This document shows, in pieces, positions 17,187-27,222 of a stretch of 64,000 nt of DNA. Both the position numbers and the translations under genes were made by a program. Position 1 is the stretch's first letter. Every line of letters begins with the position of its first letter. This stretch comes from an actinobacterium LLX17 (GTDB taxonomy: Bacteria > Actinomycetota > Actinomycetes > Propionibacteriales > Nocardioidaceae): contig KI301992.1 in NCBI GenBank assembly GCA_000471045.1, positions 502,217 through 566,216 on the forward strand, written 5' to 3'. The notes beneath the pieces are model-generated. The model saw only the letters and a list, made by a program, of their open reading frames with translations. It was not told the DNA's origin and made no database searches.

Positions 17187-19135
17187 GACGACCAGACGGT
17201 GACGCGTTCGGCGGGCTCCATCCAGAGCTCGTCGCCGGGCTGGACGCCGAACGCCTCGTGGAACGCCGCGATGTTGCGCACGACCTGGTTGCAGCGGAAC
17301 TCCGGCGGCGAGTGCGGGTCGAGCGTCAGGCGCCGCACGGTCTCGGCCGGACGCACCTTCGCCTGCCAGGCCTGCGCCCACGAGATGAAGAAGCGCTGGT
17401 CGGGGGTGAGTCCGTCGATCTCGGTGTCGTCAGGATCTGTGAGGCGGAAGGCGCGATAGGCGATGCTGAGCCCGCCGAGGTCGCCGATGTTCTCGCCGAT
17501 CGTCAGCGAGCCGTTGACCTGGTGGCCGTCCGCGCCCTCGGGCGAGAGCTCGTCGTACTGCGCCACGAGGGCAGCCGTCAGCTTCTCGAACGCCTCGCGG
17601 TCCTCGTCGGTCCACCAGTTGCTCAGCGCGCCGGTGCCGTCGTAGTGCGAGCCCTGGTCGTCGAAGCCGTGACCGATCTCGTGACCGATGACCGCGCCGA
17701 TCGCCCCGAAGTTGACGGCGTCGTCGGCGTCGGCGTGGAAGAACGGCGGCTGCAGGATCGCGGCGGGGAAGACGATCTCGTTCATCGTCGGGTTGTAGTA
17801 CGCGTTGACGGTCTGCGGCGTCATGTACCACTCGTCGCGGTCGATCGGCGAACCGATCTTGGCCAGCTCGCGGGCGGCCTCGACGGCCATCGAGCGGCGG
17901 GCGTTGCCCAGGAGGTCGGTGGGGTCGGTCTCGAGCGCCGAGTAGTCCTTGAAGCGCGGCGGGTGCCCGATCTTGGGCGTGAACGCCTCGAGCTTCTCGA
18001 GTGCGCGCTCCTTGGTGGCGTCGCTCATCCACGGCAGCTCGCGGATGCTCTGGCGGTACGCCTCGATGAGCGCGGCGATCAGGTCGTCCATCCGCTCTCG
18101 CGATGCCGGCGGGTACTCGGTCTGCACGTAGATGCGGCCCACGGCCTCACCCATCGCGCCCTCGACGAAGCCCACGCCGCGCTTCCAGCGGGGGCGCAGC
18201 TCGTCGGTGCCGCTGAGCGTGCGGCCGTAGAAGTCGAAGTTCTCCTCGACGAACGGCGTCGACAGGTAGGCCGCGGAGGCGTGCACGACGTTCCAGCGCA
18301 GCCAGTCGAGCCAGGCGGGCAGCAGGTCGTGGGTCAGCAGCGTCTGCAGACCTTCCAGGAAGGACGGCTGCGCCATGACGACCTGGGCCAGCGCCACGGC
18401 GGGGATGTCGCACGCCTCGGCCCACGCGGTCAGGTCGAACGCCGGCACCAGCGCCTGCAGCTCGTCGAACGACAGCAGGTTGTAGGTCTTCTGGGCGTCG
18501 CGGCACGAGACGCGGTCCCAGTGGAAGGCGGCCAGCTGCGTCTCGAGGTCGAGCACGCGCGCGGCGCGCTTCTCGGCGGCGTCGACACCGGCCAGGGTCA
18601 GCAGACGACCGACGTGGGCCACGTACGCCTCGCGGATCGGCGCCTGGTCGTCCTCGCGGTAGTACGTCTCGTCGGGCAGGCCGAGACCGCTCTGGAACCC
18701 GTGCGCGACGTAGCGGTCGGGCTGGCCGCGGTCGGGCGCCACGTACAGGCCGATGAGCCCGTGGGTGCCGGTGCGCTCCAGGTCGCCGAGGAGCCGCGCG
18801 AACCCCGCGACGTCGGTCACGGCGTCGATGCGCTCGAGGTCGGCGGCCAGCGGCTCGGCCCCCAACGCCTCGATGCGCTCGGTGTCCATGAACGACGCGT
18901 ACAGGTCGCCTATCTTCTGGAGGTCCACGTCCTCGCCAGGCGTGGCCGCCGCGTCCTCGATGATCTGACGGACCTTCAGCTCGGCCTCGTCGACCAGCGT
19001 CACGAACGCGCCGGCGGTGGCCCGGTCGGGCCGGATGTCGGTGCTGTCGAGCCATCGTCCGTTCACGTGCCGGAAGAGGTCGTCCTGCACCCGGATGGAC
19101 GGGTCGAGCTGCGAGATGTCGATGCCCGGATTCAC
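17183..19135 (-). CDS. M13 family zinc metallopeptidase
   Basis: 650 residues, matching the neprilysin/PepO/Zmp1 family length. Zinc-binding HEIGH is at residues 485-489, with the third ligand region GENIGDLGG about 60 residues later and the substrate-binding NAYYNP upstream. No signal peptide or membrane anchor is seen, as in mycobacterial Zmp1, so export, if any, is unconventional. GTG 19135 is preceded by TAGCCT ending six bases away on this strand, sharing a symmetric -10 box with the divergent siderophore-interacting protein gene. Confidence 0.93.
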   Translation of the reverse strand: MNPGIDISQLDPSIRVQDDLFRHVNGRWLDSTDIRPDRATAGAFVTLVDEAELKVRQIIEDAAATPGEDVDLQKIGDLYASFMDTERIEALGAEPLAADLERIDAVTDVAGFARLLGDLERTGTHGLIGLYVAPDRGQPDRYVAHGFQSGLGLPDETYYREDDQAPIREAYVAHVGRLLTLAGVDAAEKRAARVLDLETQLAAFHWDRVSCRDAQKTYNLLSFDELQALVPAFDLTAWAEACDIPAVALAQVVMAQPSFLEGLQTLLTHDLLPAWLDWLRWNVVHASAAYLSTPFVEENFDFYGRTLSGTDELRPRWKRGVGFVEGAMGEAVGRIYVQTEYPPASRERMDDLIAALIEAYRQSIRELPWMSDATKERALEKLEAFTPKIGHPPRFKDYSALETDPTDLLGNARRSMAVEAARELAKIGSPIDRDEWYMTPQTVNAYYNPTMNEIVFPAAILQPPFFHADADDAVNFGAIGAVIGHEIGHGFDDQGSHYDGTGALSNWWTDEDREAFEKLTAALVAQYDELSPEGADGHQVNGSLTIGENIGDLGGLSIAYRAFRLTDPDDTEIDGLTPDQRFFISWAQAWQAKVRPAETVRRLTLDPHSPPEFRCNQVVRNIAAFHEAFGVQPGDELWMEPAERVTVWSS

Positions 19136-19140
19136 GTCAG

Positions 19141-19147
19141 TAGGCTA
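19141..19147. promoter_or_regulatory. Shared symmetric -10 box for two divergent leaderless genes
   Basis: The heptamer TAGGCTA reads TAGGCT on the plus strand (seven bases before GTG 19154) and TAGCCT on the minus strand (six bases before GTG 19135). Only 18 bases separate the two start codons, so no other -10 placement is possible for a leaderless transcript and neither gene has space for a ribosome site. Confidence 0.75.
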
Positions 19148-19153
19148 CACAGC

Positions 19154-19996
19154 GTGACGAGGAACCGGCTGGCTCGACTGACCGTCCTGCGCACGGAGGA
19201 CGTCGGTCCTTCGATGCGGCGGGTCGTGCTCGGCGACGGCGACGTCGCGCAGGTGATCGAGCGGCACGCCGGGTTCACCGATTCCTACGTGAAGCTCGCC
19301 TTCCTGGCCGATGGGGTCGAGTACCCCGACCCCATCGACCTCGACGTCGTCCGCGCGACCATGCCGAGCGAGACCTGGCCCGTGCTGCGCACGTACACGA
19401 TCCGCCACCTGGACGCTGAGGCCCGTGAGGTCTGGATCGACCTCGTCACCCACGGCGACGAGGGCCTGGCCGGTCCCTGGGCACAGCGCGTGCAGCCGGG
19501 GGAGACGATCCACCTGCGTGGTCCGGGTGGTGCGTACCGGCCTGATCCGGCTGCCGATCACCACCTGCTGGTCGGTGACGAGTCGGCGCTGCCGGCCATC
19601 GCCGCCAGCCTCGAGTCGCTGCCGGACGGCAGTCGGGCCACGGCATTCATCGAGGTCGACGGGCCCGGCGACGAGGTGACCATCGCGTCGGCCGGCGACG
19701 TCGAGGTGCGCTGGCTCCACCGCGCCCCGGCCGCCTCCGGCACCACGACGCTGCTCGACGACGCCGTGCGGGCGTGGGAGTGGCCGGCCGGCCGGGTGCA
19801 GGCCTTCGTCCACGGCGAGTCCGCGCTGCTCAAGAGCGTGCGGCCCTACGTCCGCGAGCGCGTCGAACGTGCCGACCTCTCGGTGTCCGCGTACTGGCGG
19901 CGTGGGCAGACGGAGGAGGGCTTCCGGGCCTGGAAGCAGGACGTGGCCGCGCAGGGCGAGGAGACCATCCTGCGGCCTGGAGCGGGAGGGTCATGA
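19154..19996 (+). CDS. Siderophore-interacting FAD/NAD(P)H reductase family protein
   Basis: 280 residues. An N-terminal FAD-binding barrel contains LRTYTIRHLD near residue 80 (the RxYT flavin motif) and a GPGGAYRPD loop; a C-terminal NAD(P)-binding part contains VGDESALPAIAASLE and the terminal SAYWRRGQTEEGFRAWK typical of the SIP family, which reduces ferric siderophores in the cytoplasm. Its ATG-containing end overlaps the next gene (ATGA). Leaderless start at GTG 19154. Confidence 0.92.
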   Translation: MTRNRLARLTVLRTEDVGPSMRRVVLGDGDVAQVIERHAGFTDSYVKLAFLADGVEYPDPIDLDVVRATMPSETWPVLRTYTIRHLDAEAREVWIDLVTHGDEGLAGPWAQRVQPGETIHLRGPGGAYRPDPAADHHLLVGDESALPAIAASLESLPDGSRATAFIEVDGPGDEVTIASAGDVEVRWLHRAPAASGTTTLLDDAVRAWEWPAGRVQAFVHGESALLKSVRPYVRERVERADLSVSAYWRRGQTEEGFRAWKQDVAAQGEETILRPGAGGS

Positions 19997-20709
19997 CGAC
20001 GTACGCCCTCGTCCTCGCCGGTGGCACGGGTGCCCGCTTCGGTGCCGCCACCCCCAAGCAGCTGCTGGACCTCGACGGTCGCAGCATCCTCGAGGTCAGC
20101 GCCGCGGCGCTGGCGACAGCCCCCGGGGTCGACGCCGTCGTGATCGTTGCGCACCCCGACTGCCGCGCCGTGGCCGACGAGGTCGCCCAGCGTGTCCCCG
20201 GAGTCGTCGCCGTCGTCGACGGTGGTGACACCCGCGCCGACAGCACTCGCCGGGGCCTCGCGGCCGTCGACGCGCCCGACGACGCGTTGGTGCTGGTGCA
20301 CGATGCGGCGCGGCCGCTCGTCAGCCATCGCGTGATCGCCGACTGCCTCGCTGCACTGCGTCAGCACGACGCCGTCACCCCGGCGCTGGAGTCCACCGAC
20401 ACGTTGCTCGAGGTCGATGCGACCGACCGTGTGGTGGCCAGCCCGCCGCGCGACCGCCTGCGCCGGGTGCAGACGCCGCAGGGATTCCGCCTCGGCGTCC
20501 TCCGCCGCGCCCACGCGGCGGCCGCTGTCGACCCGCACGCCGTGCCGACCGACGACGTCTCGGTCGTGCTCGCCCACGAGACCGGCGCTTCCGTGGTGGT
20601 GGTGCCGGGCGAGGAGTCCAACCTCAAGATCACCCGTCCGGACGACCTCGAGCGGGCCCGTCAGATCCTGACCGCCCGACGAGTCGTCGGGGAGAGTGGC
20701 GATGTCTGA
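19993..20709 (+). CDS. ispD: IspD/TarI-family cytidylyltransferase
   Basis: 238 residues. It has the nucleotide-binding start LVLAGGTGARFG and the CTP/substrate loops VHDAARPLV and LRRVQTPQGF. This fits 2-C-methyl-D-erythritol 4-phosphate cytidylyltransferase of the isoprenoid pathway. However, ispF does not follow; two glycosyltransferases do, so a TarI-like polyol-phosphate (for example ribitol-phosphate) cytidylyltransferase for wall polymers is a real alternative. The symbol is therefore tentative. Confidence 0.75.
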   Translation: MTTYALVLAGGTGARFGAATPKQLLDLDGRSILEVSAAALATAPGVDAVVIVAHPDCRAVADEVAQRVPGVVAVVDGGDTRADSTRRGLAAVDAPDDALVLVHDAARPLVSHRVIADCLAALRQHDAVTPALESTDTLLEVDATDRVVASPPRDRLRRVQTPQGFRLGVLRRAHAAAAVDPHAVPTDDVSVVLAHETGASVVVVPGEESNLKITRPDDLERARQILTARRVVGESGDV

Positions 20710-21670
20710 GCCCCGTGTGACGGCCGTCGTGGTGTCGTACAACCGCGGCGCCCTGCTGGCCGAGACCCTCGACGCCCTCGCCGCGCAGACCGTGCGGGCC
20801 ACGATCGTCGTTGTCGACAACGCCTCCACCGACGGCTCCGCCGAGGTGGCTGACCGTCCCGACGTCGACCTCGTGCGCCTGACCAGCAACACCGGTGGTG
20901 CCGGCGGATTCGCCACGGCGATGGCGACGGCGCTGGCCCGGCACGATCCCGACTGGATCTGGGTCATGGACGACGACGTCGTGCCGACACCCACGGCCCT
21001 GGGTGCGCTGCTCGCCGCCGCCGAGTCGATCCCCGTCCGGGTCGACGCGCTGTGCTCGCGGGCCGAGTGGACCGACGGCACCGAGCACCCCATGAACACT
21101 CCGCGCCCGTGGGCGCTCGCCCGGCCTGCCGAGAAGCGCGATGCCATGGCCGTCGGTGGCATCGCCGTCCGGTCCGTCTCGTTCGTCTCGTCGATGTACC
21201 GCGCCGACGCGGTCCGCCAGCGGGGGCTGCCGGTGGCCGAGTACTTCATCTGGAATGACGACTTCGAGTACTCCACGCGCCTGATCCGCGGGTCCCGGGG
21301 CCTCGCGGTGCCCGGCAGTGTCGTCGTGCACAAGACGGCGGCACTGGCCGACACCGACGCCGACCCCGGACCGCGCTTCTACTTCGAGGTGCGCAACAAG
21401 CTCTGGCTGTTCCGGGACGCCCGCGGCCTCCGGCTGCACGAGAAGCTGCTGTTCGGCGCCGCCACGGCGCGTCGCTGGGTGCGGACGCTGCGACGCTCCC
21501 CGCAGACCGACGTCGTGCGCGACGGCCTGCGACGCGGATGGCGCGACGGACGCCGCACCCGCCCGCGACCGAACGCCGAGGTCCTGGCCGACGCGGGCCT
21601 GCCCGCCGACGTGCTGGCCGTCGTCGCCGACCTCGACACCGCCCAGCGCCGCTGGGAGGGTTCCCGATGA
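20702..21670 (+). CDS. Family 2 glycosyltransferase, GlfT1-like
   Basis: 322 residues. Opens with VTAVVVSYNRGALLAETLDAL and VVDNASTDGSAE, followed by NTGGAGGFA and the metal-binding WVMDDDVVP, a combination typical of the GlfT1/RfbV group that starts galactan or transfers rhamnose. IWNDDFEYSTRL near 190 is the acceptor or catalytic region. No membrane helices. ATG 20702 overlaps the cytidylyltransferase stop by eight bases. Donor sugar cannot be fixed. Confidence 0.85.
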   Translation: MSEPRVTAVVVSYNRGALLAETLDALAAQTVRATIVVVDNASTDGSAEVADRPDVDLVRLTSNTGGAGGFATAMATALARHDPDWIWVMDDDVVPTPTALGALLAAAESIPVRVDALCSRAEWTDGTEHPMNTPRPWALARPAEKRDAMAVGGIAVRSVSFVSSMYRADAVRQRGLPVAEYFIWNDDFEYSTRLIRGSRGLAVPGSVVVHKTAALADTDADPGPRFYFEVRNKLWLFRDARGLRLHEKLLFGAATARRWVRTLRRSPQTDVVRDGLRRGWRDGRRTRPRPNAEVLADAGLPADVLAVVADLDTAQRRWEGSR

Positions 21671-21695
21671 CCCGAGCCTGCCGTCACTCGTCCCC

Positions 21696-21756
21696 GCTGA
21701 GTGTCACGTTTCGGTCGCGAAACCGCCGAATTCACGACCGAAATGTGACACTCAGC
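21696..21756. repeat. 61-base intergenic palindrome
   Basis: 22-base arms at 21696-21717 and 21735-21756 (left ends GCTGAGTGTCAC, right ends GTGACACTCAGC) match except for one G-T pair and enclose a 17-base loop. It lies between two glycosyltransferase genes. An AT-richer composition than its surroundings suggests a mobile repeat or a processed RNA hairpin rather than coding sequence. Confidence 0.85.
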
Positions 21757-21770
21757 GTGGAGGCGGGGCG

Positions 21771-22616
21771 ATGACGGCCCCCGCGGCCCCGCCGTTCAGC
21801 GTGCTGATGGCGTACTACGCCGGTGACCGCCCCGACCACCTGGAGGAGGCGTTCCTCAGCGTCACGGCCCACCAGGACCTGCCGCCGGCCGAGGTCGTGC
21901 TGGTGCGCGACGGACCGGTGGGCCGCGACCTCGCCGAGCGGGTGGCGCGGCTGGAGGCCGAGTCGGTCGTTCCGGTGCGGCACGTCGAGCTGGCGGCCAA
22001 CCAGGGGCTCGCCGCCGCCCTCACGGCCGGCCTGGCCGAGGTGCACCACGCCATCGTCGCCCGCATGGACGCCGACGACGTCTCGTTGCCGTCGCGCTTC
22101 GCCGTGCAGGTGCCGCTGGTCGCCGAGGGACTGGACCTCGTGGGCAGCGCCATCACCGAGTTCGGTGAGGAGGCTGCCGTCGAGCGCACCCGACCCGTCG
22201 TCCGTGGCGCCGACGCCATCGCGTCCCAGGCGCGCTTGCGGTCGCCCTTCAACCATCCGTCGGTCGTCTTTCGCATCTCGGCCGTGCAGTCGGCGGGCGG
22301 GTACGTCGACCTCGGGATGATGGAGGACTACTGGCTGTGGGTGCGGATGATCGCCGCGGGCGCCAAGGTCGACAACGTCGACGCCGCGCTGGTGCGGTAC
22401 CGCGTCAGCGACGGGGCCTACGGGCGCCGCGGCGGCTGGACGCTGCTGCGTTCCGAGCTGAGTCTGCAGCGGGCCATGCGCCGAGCCGGCTTCACGACGA
22501 GCCGGGAGTACGCCCGCAACGTCGCGGTGCGCGGTGCCTACCGGATGATCCCGGAGTCGTTCCGCAAGGCCCTGTACCGCCTCGCCTTCGTGCGTCGCGG
22601 ACCTCGCTTCCGGTAG
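21771..22616 (+). CDS. Family 2 glycosyltransferase
   Basis: 281 residues. FSVLMAYYAGDRPDHLEEAFLSV and the ARMDADDVSLPSRFAVQ motif (Asp-x-Asp-Asp) are classic GT2 signatures. EDYWLWVRMIAAGA near 184 is the acceptor-site region. A basic, possibly membrane-associated C-terminus follows (RKALYRLAFVRRGPRFR). It starts 15 bases after the 61-base palindrome, with GGAGGCGGGGCG as ribosome site. Probably acts with the preceding transferase on a surface glycan. Confidence 0.87.
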   Translation: MTAPAAPPFSVLMAYYAGDRPDHLEEAFLSVTAHQDLPPAEVVLVRDGPVGRDLAERVARLEAESVVPVRHVELAANQGLAAALTAGLAEVHHAIVARMDADDVSLPSRFAVQVPLVAEGLDLVGSAITEFGEEAAVERTRPVVRGADAIASQARLRSPFNHPSVVFRISAVQSAGGYVDLGMMEDYWLWVRMIAAGAKVDNVDAALVRYRVSDGAYGRRGGWTLLRSELSLQRAMRRAGFTTSREYARNVAVRGAYRMIPESFRKALYRLAFVRRGPRFR

Positions 22617-22665
22617 AGCCGGGGATCGCCCGACCGTCGCGCCTCGCCCGGTGTAGCGTCGTCCC

Positions 22666-24012
22666 GTGCGCCGCCCGGTCATCCCGGCCGCGATCGCCCA
22701 TCCGGTCCGGCTGCTGCCCCTGAGCTTCCTCGCGTTGATCCTCGTGGGGACGCTGCTGCTGCTGTTGCCGTTCACCCGGACCGGACCCTACGAGCTCGAC
22801 TTCATGGCCGCGTTCTTCACGTCCGGGTCGGCCGTCACCGTGACCGGACTGGCCAACGTCGACACGGCGACGTACTGGACGCCCGCCGGACAGGCCATCA
22901 TCCTCTTCCTGGTGGAGGTCGGTGGTCTCGGCATCATCGCGATGGCCACGGTGCTGGGCCTGTTCATCGGCGGCCGCCTCGGCCTGCGGACCCGGCTCGT
23001 GGCGCAGGCCGACATGCACGTCGTGAGCCTCGGCGAGGTGGGCCCGCTGTTCCGCCGCGTCCTCGTCATGATGCTGGGGTTCCAGGCTGCGTTCGCCGCC
23101 GTCCTGGTCGTGCGGTACCGCGGGTCCTACTACGACGACTGGGCCACCTCGCTGTGGCACGGGATCTTCGATGCCGTGATGGCCTTCAACAACGCCGGCT
23201 TCTCCCTGAACTCCGACAGTCTGACCCAGTACGCCGGCGACTGGCTCGTCATCGCGCCGATCTCGCTCGCGGTCTTCATCGGGGCCATGGGCTTCCCCGT
23301 GCTGGCCGAGCTGTTCAGCGGGTGGCGCACCCCGAGCCGCTGGACCATCCACACGCGTCTGACCGTGTGGGGCTCGGTCCTGCTGCTGGTCCTGGGCGCC
23401 CTGACGTTCCTCGCCCTGGAGTGGTCGAACCCGGCCACGTTCGGCGACTACTCCGTAGGGAACAAGATCCTTTCCGGCCTCGAGGGCAGCGTCATGACGC
23501 GGTCCGGTGGGCTGAACTCCTTCGACTGGGGCGAGGTGCGCCCCGAGAGCCTCAGTGTCGGCACCGTGCTGATGTTCATCGGCGGCGGCAGCGCCAGCAC
23601 GGCCGGCGGCATCAAGATCACGACCTTCCTGCTGCTGGCCTACGTCATCGTGGCCGAGCTGCGCGGCGACCCGCAGGTGACGGTTGGGGTGCGTGCCATC
23701 GGCTCAGCCGTCGTGCGCACCTCGCTGACCATCGCGCTGCTCGCAGTCATGATCGTGACCTCGGCGACGATGCTCGTGATGCTGCTGAGCGACTTCACGT
23801 TCGAGGACGTCCTGTTCGAGTGCACCTCGGCGTTCGCCACGGCCGGACTGAGCACCGGAATCACCGGCGAGCTGCCTGCCTCGGCCCAGGCCGTGCTGGT
23901 CGGCTTGATGTTCATCGGCCGAGTCGGCACGATTGCCGCTGCGTCGGCCTTCGTCCTTCGCCGTCGCGCGCCGCGGTACCACCGGCCCGAAGAACAACCC
24001 ATCATTGGCTAG
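22666..24012 (+). CDS. TrkH/KtrB-type potassium transport protein
   Basis: 448 residues, polytopic. It shows the repeated pore-loop elements of the family: TSGSAVTVTGLANV, AFNNAGFSLNSDS, TRSGGLNSFDWG and AFATAGLSTGITG. Length suits the KtrB type. The GTG start has TAGCGT ending six bases upstream, indicating a leaderless transcript. The gating subunit gene follows eight bases after the stop. Confidence 0.93.
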   Translation: MRRPVIPAAIAHPVRLLPLSFLALILVGTLLLLLPFTRTGPYELDFMAAFFTSGSAVTVTGLANVDTATYWTPAGQAIILFLVEVGGLGIIAMATVLGLFIGGRLGLRTRLVAQADMHVVSLGEVGPLFRRVLVMMLGFQAAFAAVLVVRYRGSYYDDWATSLWHGIFDAVMAFNNAGFSLNSDSLTQYAGDWLVIAPISLAVFIGAMGFPVLAELFSGWRTPSRWTIHTRLTVWGSVLLLVLGALTFLALEWSNPATFGDYSVGNKILSGLEGSVMTRSGGLNSFDWGEVRPESLSVGTVLMFIGGGSASTAGGIKITTFLLLAYVIVAELRGDPQVTVGVRAIGSAVVRTSLTIALLAVMIVTSATMLVMLLSDFTFEDVLFECTSAFATAGLSTGITGELPASAQAVLVGLMFIGRVGTIAAASAFVLRRRAPRYHRPEEQPIIG

Positions 24013-24020
24013 GAGCATCA

Positions 24021-24695
24021 GTGGCTAGAAGCAAGGACACCTCGCCGACCGCGCCCGTCATCGTCCTCGGGCTCGGACGGTTCGGCACGGCGGTCGCCCG
24101 ATCGCTCGTGCAGCTGGGGCACGACGTCCTGGCCGTCGACGAGCGCCCGGACATCGTGCAGAAGTACGCCAGCGACTTCACCCACGTCGTCGCCGCCGAC
24201 ACGACCGACACCGAGGCGCTGCGCCAGATCGGCGCCGAGCAGTTCTCGGTCGCGGTCGTCGGCATCGGCACCGACATCGAGGCCAGCGTGCTGACCGTCC
24301 TGGGCCTGCTCGACCTCGGCGTCACGGAGGTCTGGGCCAAGGCCATCAGCGGCAAGCACGCCGCGATCCTCGAGCGCGTCGGCGCCACGCACGTCATCCG
24401 TCCCGAGTCGCAGATGGGCAAGCGGGTGGCGCACCTGGTCACCGGCACGATGACCGACTTCATCGAGTTCGACGACGGCTTCGCCATCGCCCGCACGCGG
24501 GCTCCGGAGTGCTCGGAGAACAAGACGCTCACCGAGGCCAACATCCGCCAGAAGTACGGCGTGACGATCGTGGGCGTCAAGACGCGCGGCGAGGACTTCA
24601 CGTACGCCCGGCCCGAGACCTTCGTGACCGGCGGCGACGAGCTGATCGTCTCGGGCTCCACCCCCAAGGTCGAGGCGTTCTGCGCCCTGGGCTGA
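24021..24695 (+). CDS. TrkA/KtrA-type potassium channel regulatory subunit
   Basis: 224 residues. An RCK_N Rossmann domain (VLGLGRFGTAVARSLVQLGHDVLAVDE, GxGxxG then acidic residue) binds nucleotide, followed by an RCK_C domain (about 145-222). Forms a ring under the TrkH/KtrB pore and gates it. GGAGCATCA before GTG 24021 serves as ribosome site. Confidence 0.93.
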   Translation: MARSKDTSPTAPVIVLGLGRFGTAVARSLVQLGHDVLAVDERPDIVQKYASDFTHVVAADTTDTEALRQIGAEQFSVAVVGIGTDIEASVLTVLGLLDLGVTEVWAKAISGKHAAILERVGATHVIRPESQMGKRVAHLVTGTMTDFIEFDDGFAIARTRAPECSENKTLTEANIRQKYGVTIVGVKTRGEDFTYARPETFVTGGDELIVSGSTPKVEAFCALG

Positions 24696-24734
24696 TCTGC
24701 GGGGTTGATCTGCTGGGCTTGATCCGCGGGGCTG
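24694..24734 (+). repeat. Three short tandem units after the TrkA gene
   Basis: GATCTGCGGGGTT, GATCTGCTGGGCTT and GATCCGCGGGGCTG follow each other directly from the stop codon of the TrkA-like gene. A minor degenerate 13-14-base tandem repeat, with no evident hairpin. Confidence 0.55.
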
Positions 24735-24769
24735 GCGGGCGCGGCCCCGCGCGTGACTAGAGTGGCGGC

Positions 24770-24937
24770 ATGGACCTCGACCCCGCGCTGCTGGAGATCC
24801 TCGTGTGCCCGCAGTGCCGCGACGCGCTGTTCGTCGATCACGACGCCTCCGAGCTGGTGTGCCAGTCGTGCCGCCTCGCGTACGCCGTCCGCGGCGGCGT
24901 GCCCGTGATGCTCGTCGACGAGGCCCGCAGCCTCTGA
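24770..24937 (+). CDS. Trm112-like zinc-ribbon protein
   Basis: 55 residues with two CxxC pairs, CPQC (residues 13-16) and CQSC (31-34), flanked by LLEILVCP and [16 protein letters not shown]. This matches the Trm112/YcaR family, which activates methyltransferases in eukaryotes and archaea and is of uncertain role in bacteria. TAGAGT ends six bases before the ATG (leaderless). It precedes ahcY, which hydrolyses the methyltransferase by-product S-adenosylhomocysteine, a suggestive but unproven link. Confidence 0.88.
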   Translation: MDLDPALLEILVCPQCRDALFVDHDASELVCQSCRLAYAVRGGVPVMLVDEARSL

Positions 24938-25031
24938 CGCCTGCGTGCCGGGGCTGCAGACCTCGGTCGTGAGGTACCGCACCTCTCAGTTGATGCACGA
25001 GATCCCAGTACCCGCCGGTAGGATGGGTCGC

Positions 25032-26474
<1,443 letters not shown>

Positions 26475-26525
26475 GCTTCCGGTCCGCACACCGCCGCCGT
26501 CCGTCCTGCTCCTCGTAGGGCCGTC

Positions 26526-27221
26526 ATGAGTCCTCGCCGCTCCAACCACGATCGCGTCCTCGTCGTCGACGACGACGCGTCGTTGGCCGAGATGCTCACG
26601 ATCGTCCTCGAGGGGGAGGGACTGACGGCGGCGGTGTGTCGTTCGGGCGACACCGTCATGTCGGCGCTCAGCGCCTTCAAGCCCGACGTCGTGCTGCTCG
26701 ACCTGATGCTGCCGGGACGCGACGGCATGGCGGTGTGCCGGCAGATCCGCACCCAGTCGGCGGTGCCGATCATCATGCTCACGGCCAAGTCCGACACCCC
26801 CGACGTCGTCGCGGGTCTGGAGGCCGGCGCCGACGACTACATCACCAAGCCGTTCAAGAACTCCGAGCTCGTGGCACGCATCCGGGCGAGGCTGCGGCGC
26901 ACCGATGCGCTGCAGGAGCCGCTGGTCTTCGGCGACATCGTGCTCGACCCCACGGGCCACACGGCCACGCGCGCCGGGCAGTCACTCGACCTCACGCCGC
27001 TGGAGTTCGACCTGCTGGCGTGCCTCGCGGGCCGCCCCGAGCAGGTCTTCACCCGTGAGGTGCTGCTGCAGAAGGTCTGGGGCTACCACCACCCGGGCGA
27101 CACCAAGCTCGTCAACGTCCACATGACCCGTCTGCGGTCGAAGATCGAGGACGACGCCGAGAATCCCCGCGTCATCCGCACCGTCCGAGGGGTCGGCTAC
27201 CAGGCGATCGCGCCGGACTGA
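26526..27221 (+). CDS. mtrA: DNA-binding response regulator MtrA
   Basis: 231 residues. Receiver domain with acidic pocket VVDDDAS and phospho-acceptor D59 in LLDLMLPGRDG, Lys in YITKPF, then an OmpR-type winged helix (LTPLEFDLLACLAGRP to RGVGYQAIAPD). MtrA controls cell-wall and division genes in actinobacteria. Identification rests on the mtrA-mtrB-lpqB order as well as sequence. Confidence 0.95.
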   Translation: MSPRRSNHDRVLVVDDDASLAEMLTIVLEGEGLTAAVCRSGDTVMSALSAFKPDVVLLDLMLPGRDGMAVCRQIRTQSAVPIIMLTAKSDTPDVVAGLEAGADDYITKPFKNSELVARIRARLRRTDALQEPLVFGDIVLDPTGHTATRAGQSLDLTPLEFDLLACLAGRPEQVFTREVLLQKVWGYHHPGDTKLVNVHMTRLRSKIEDDAENPRVIRTVRGVGYQAIAPD

Positions 27222-27222
27222 C

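Noticed and set aside
17258-19153. Plus-strand upstream extension of the siderophore-interacting protein frame
   Set aside because: This part is antisense to the M13 peptidase. The family start and promoter fix the real start at 19154.
21667-21774. 35-codon frame between the glycosyltransferases
   Set aside because: It consists almost entirely of the 61-base palindrome and has no support as a protein.
24938-25031. Riboswitch ahead of ahcY
   Set aside because: No S-adenosylhomocysteine or SAM riboswitch core could be recognised, and the promoter appears leaderless.
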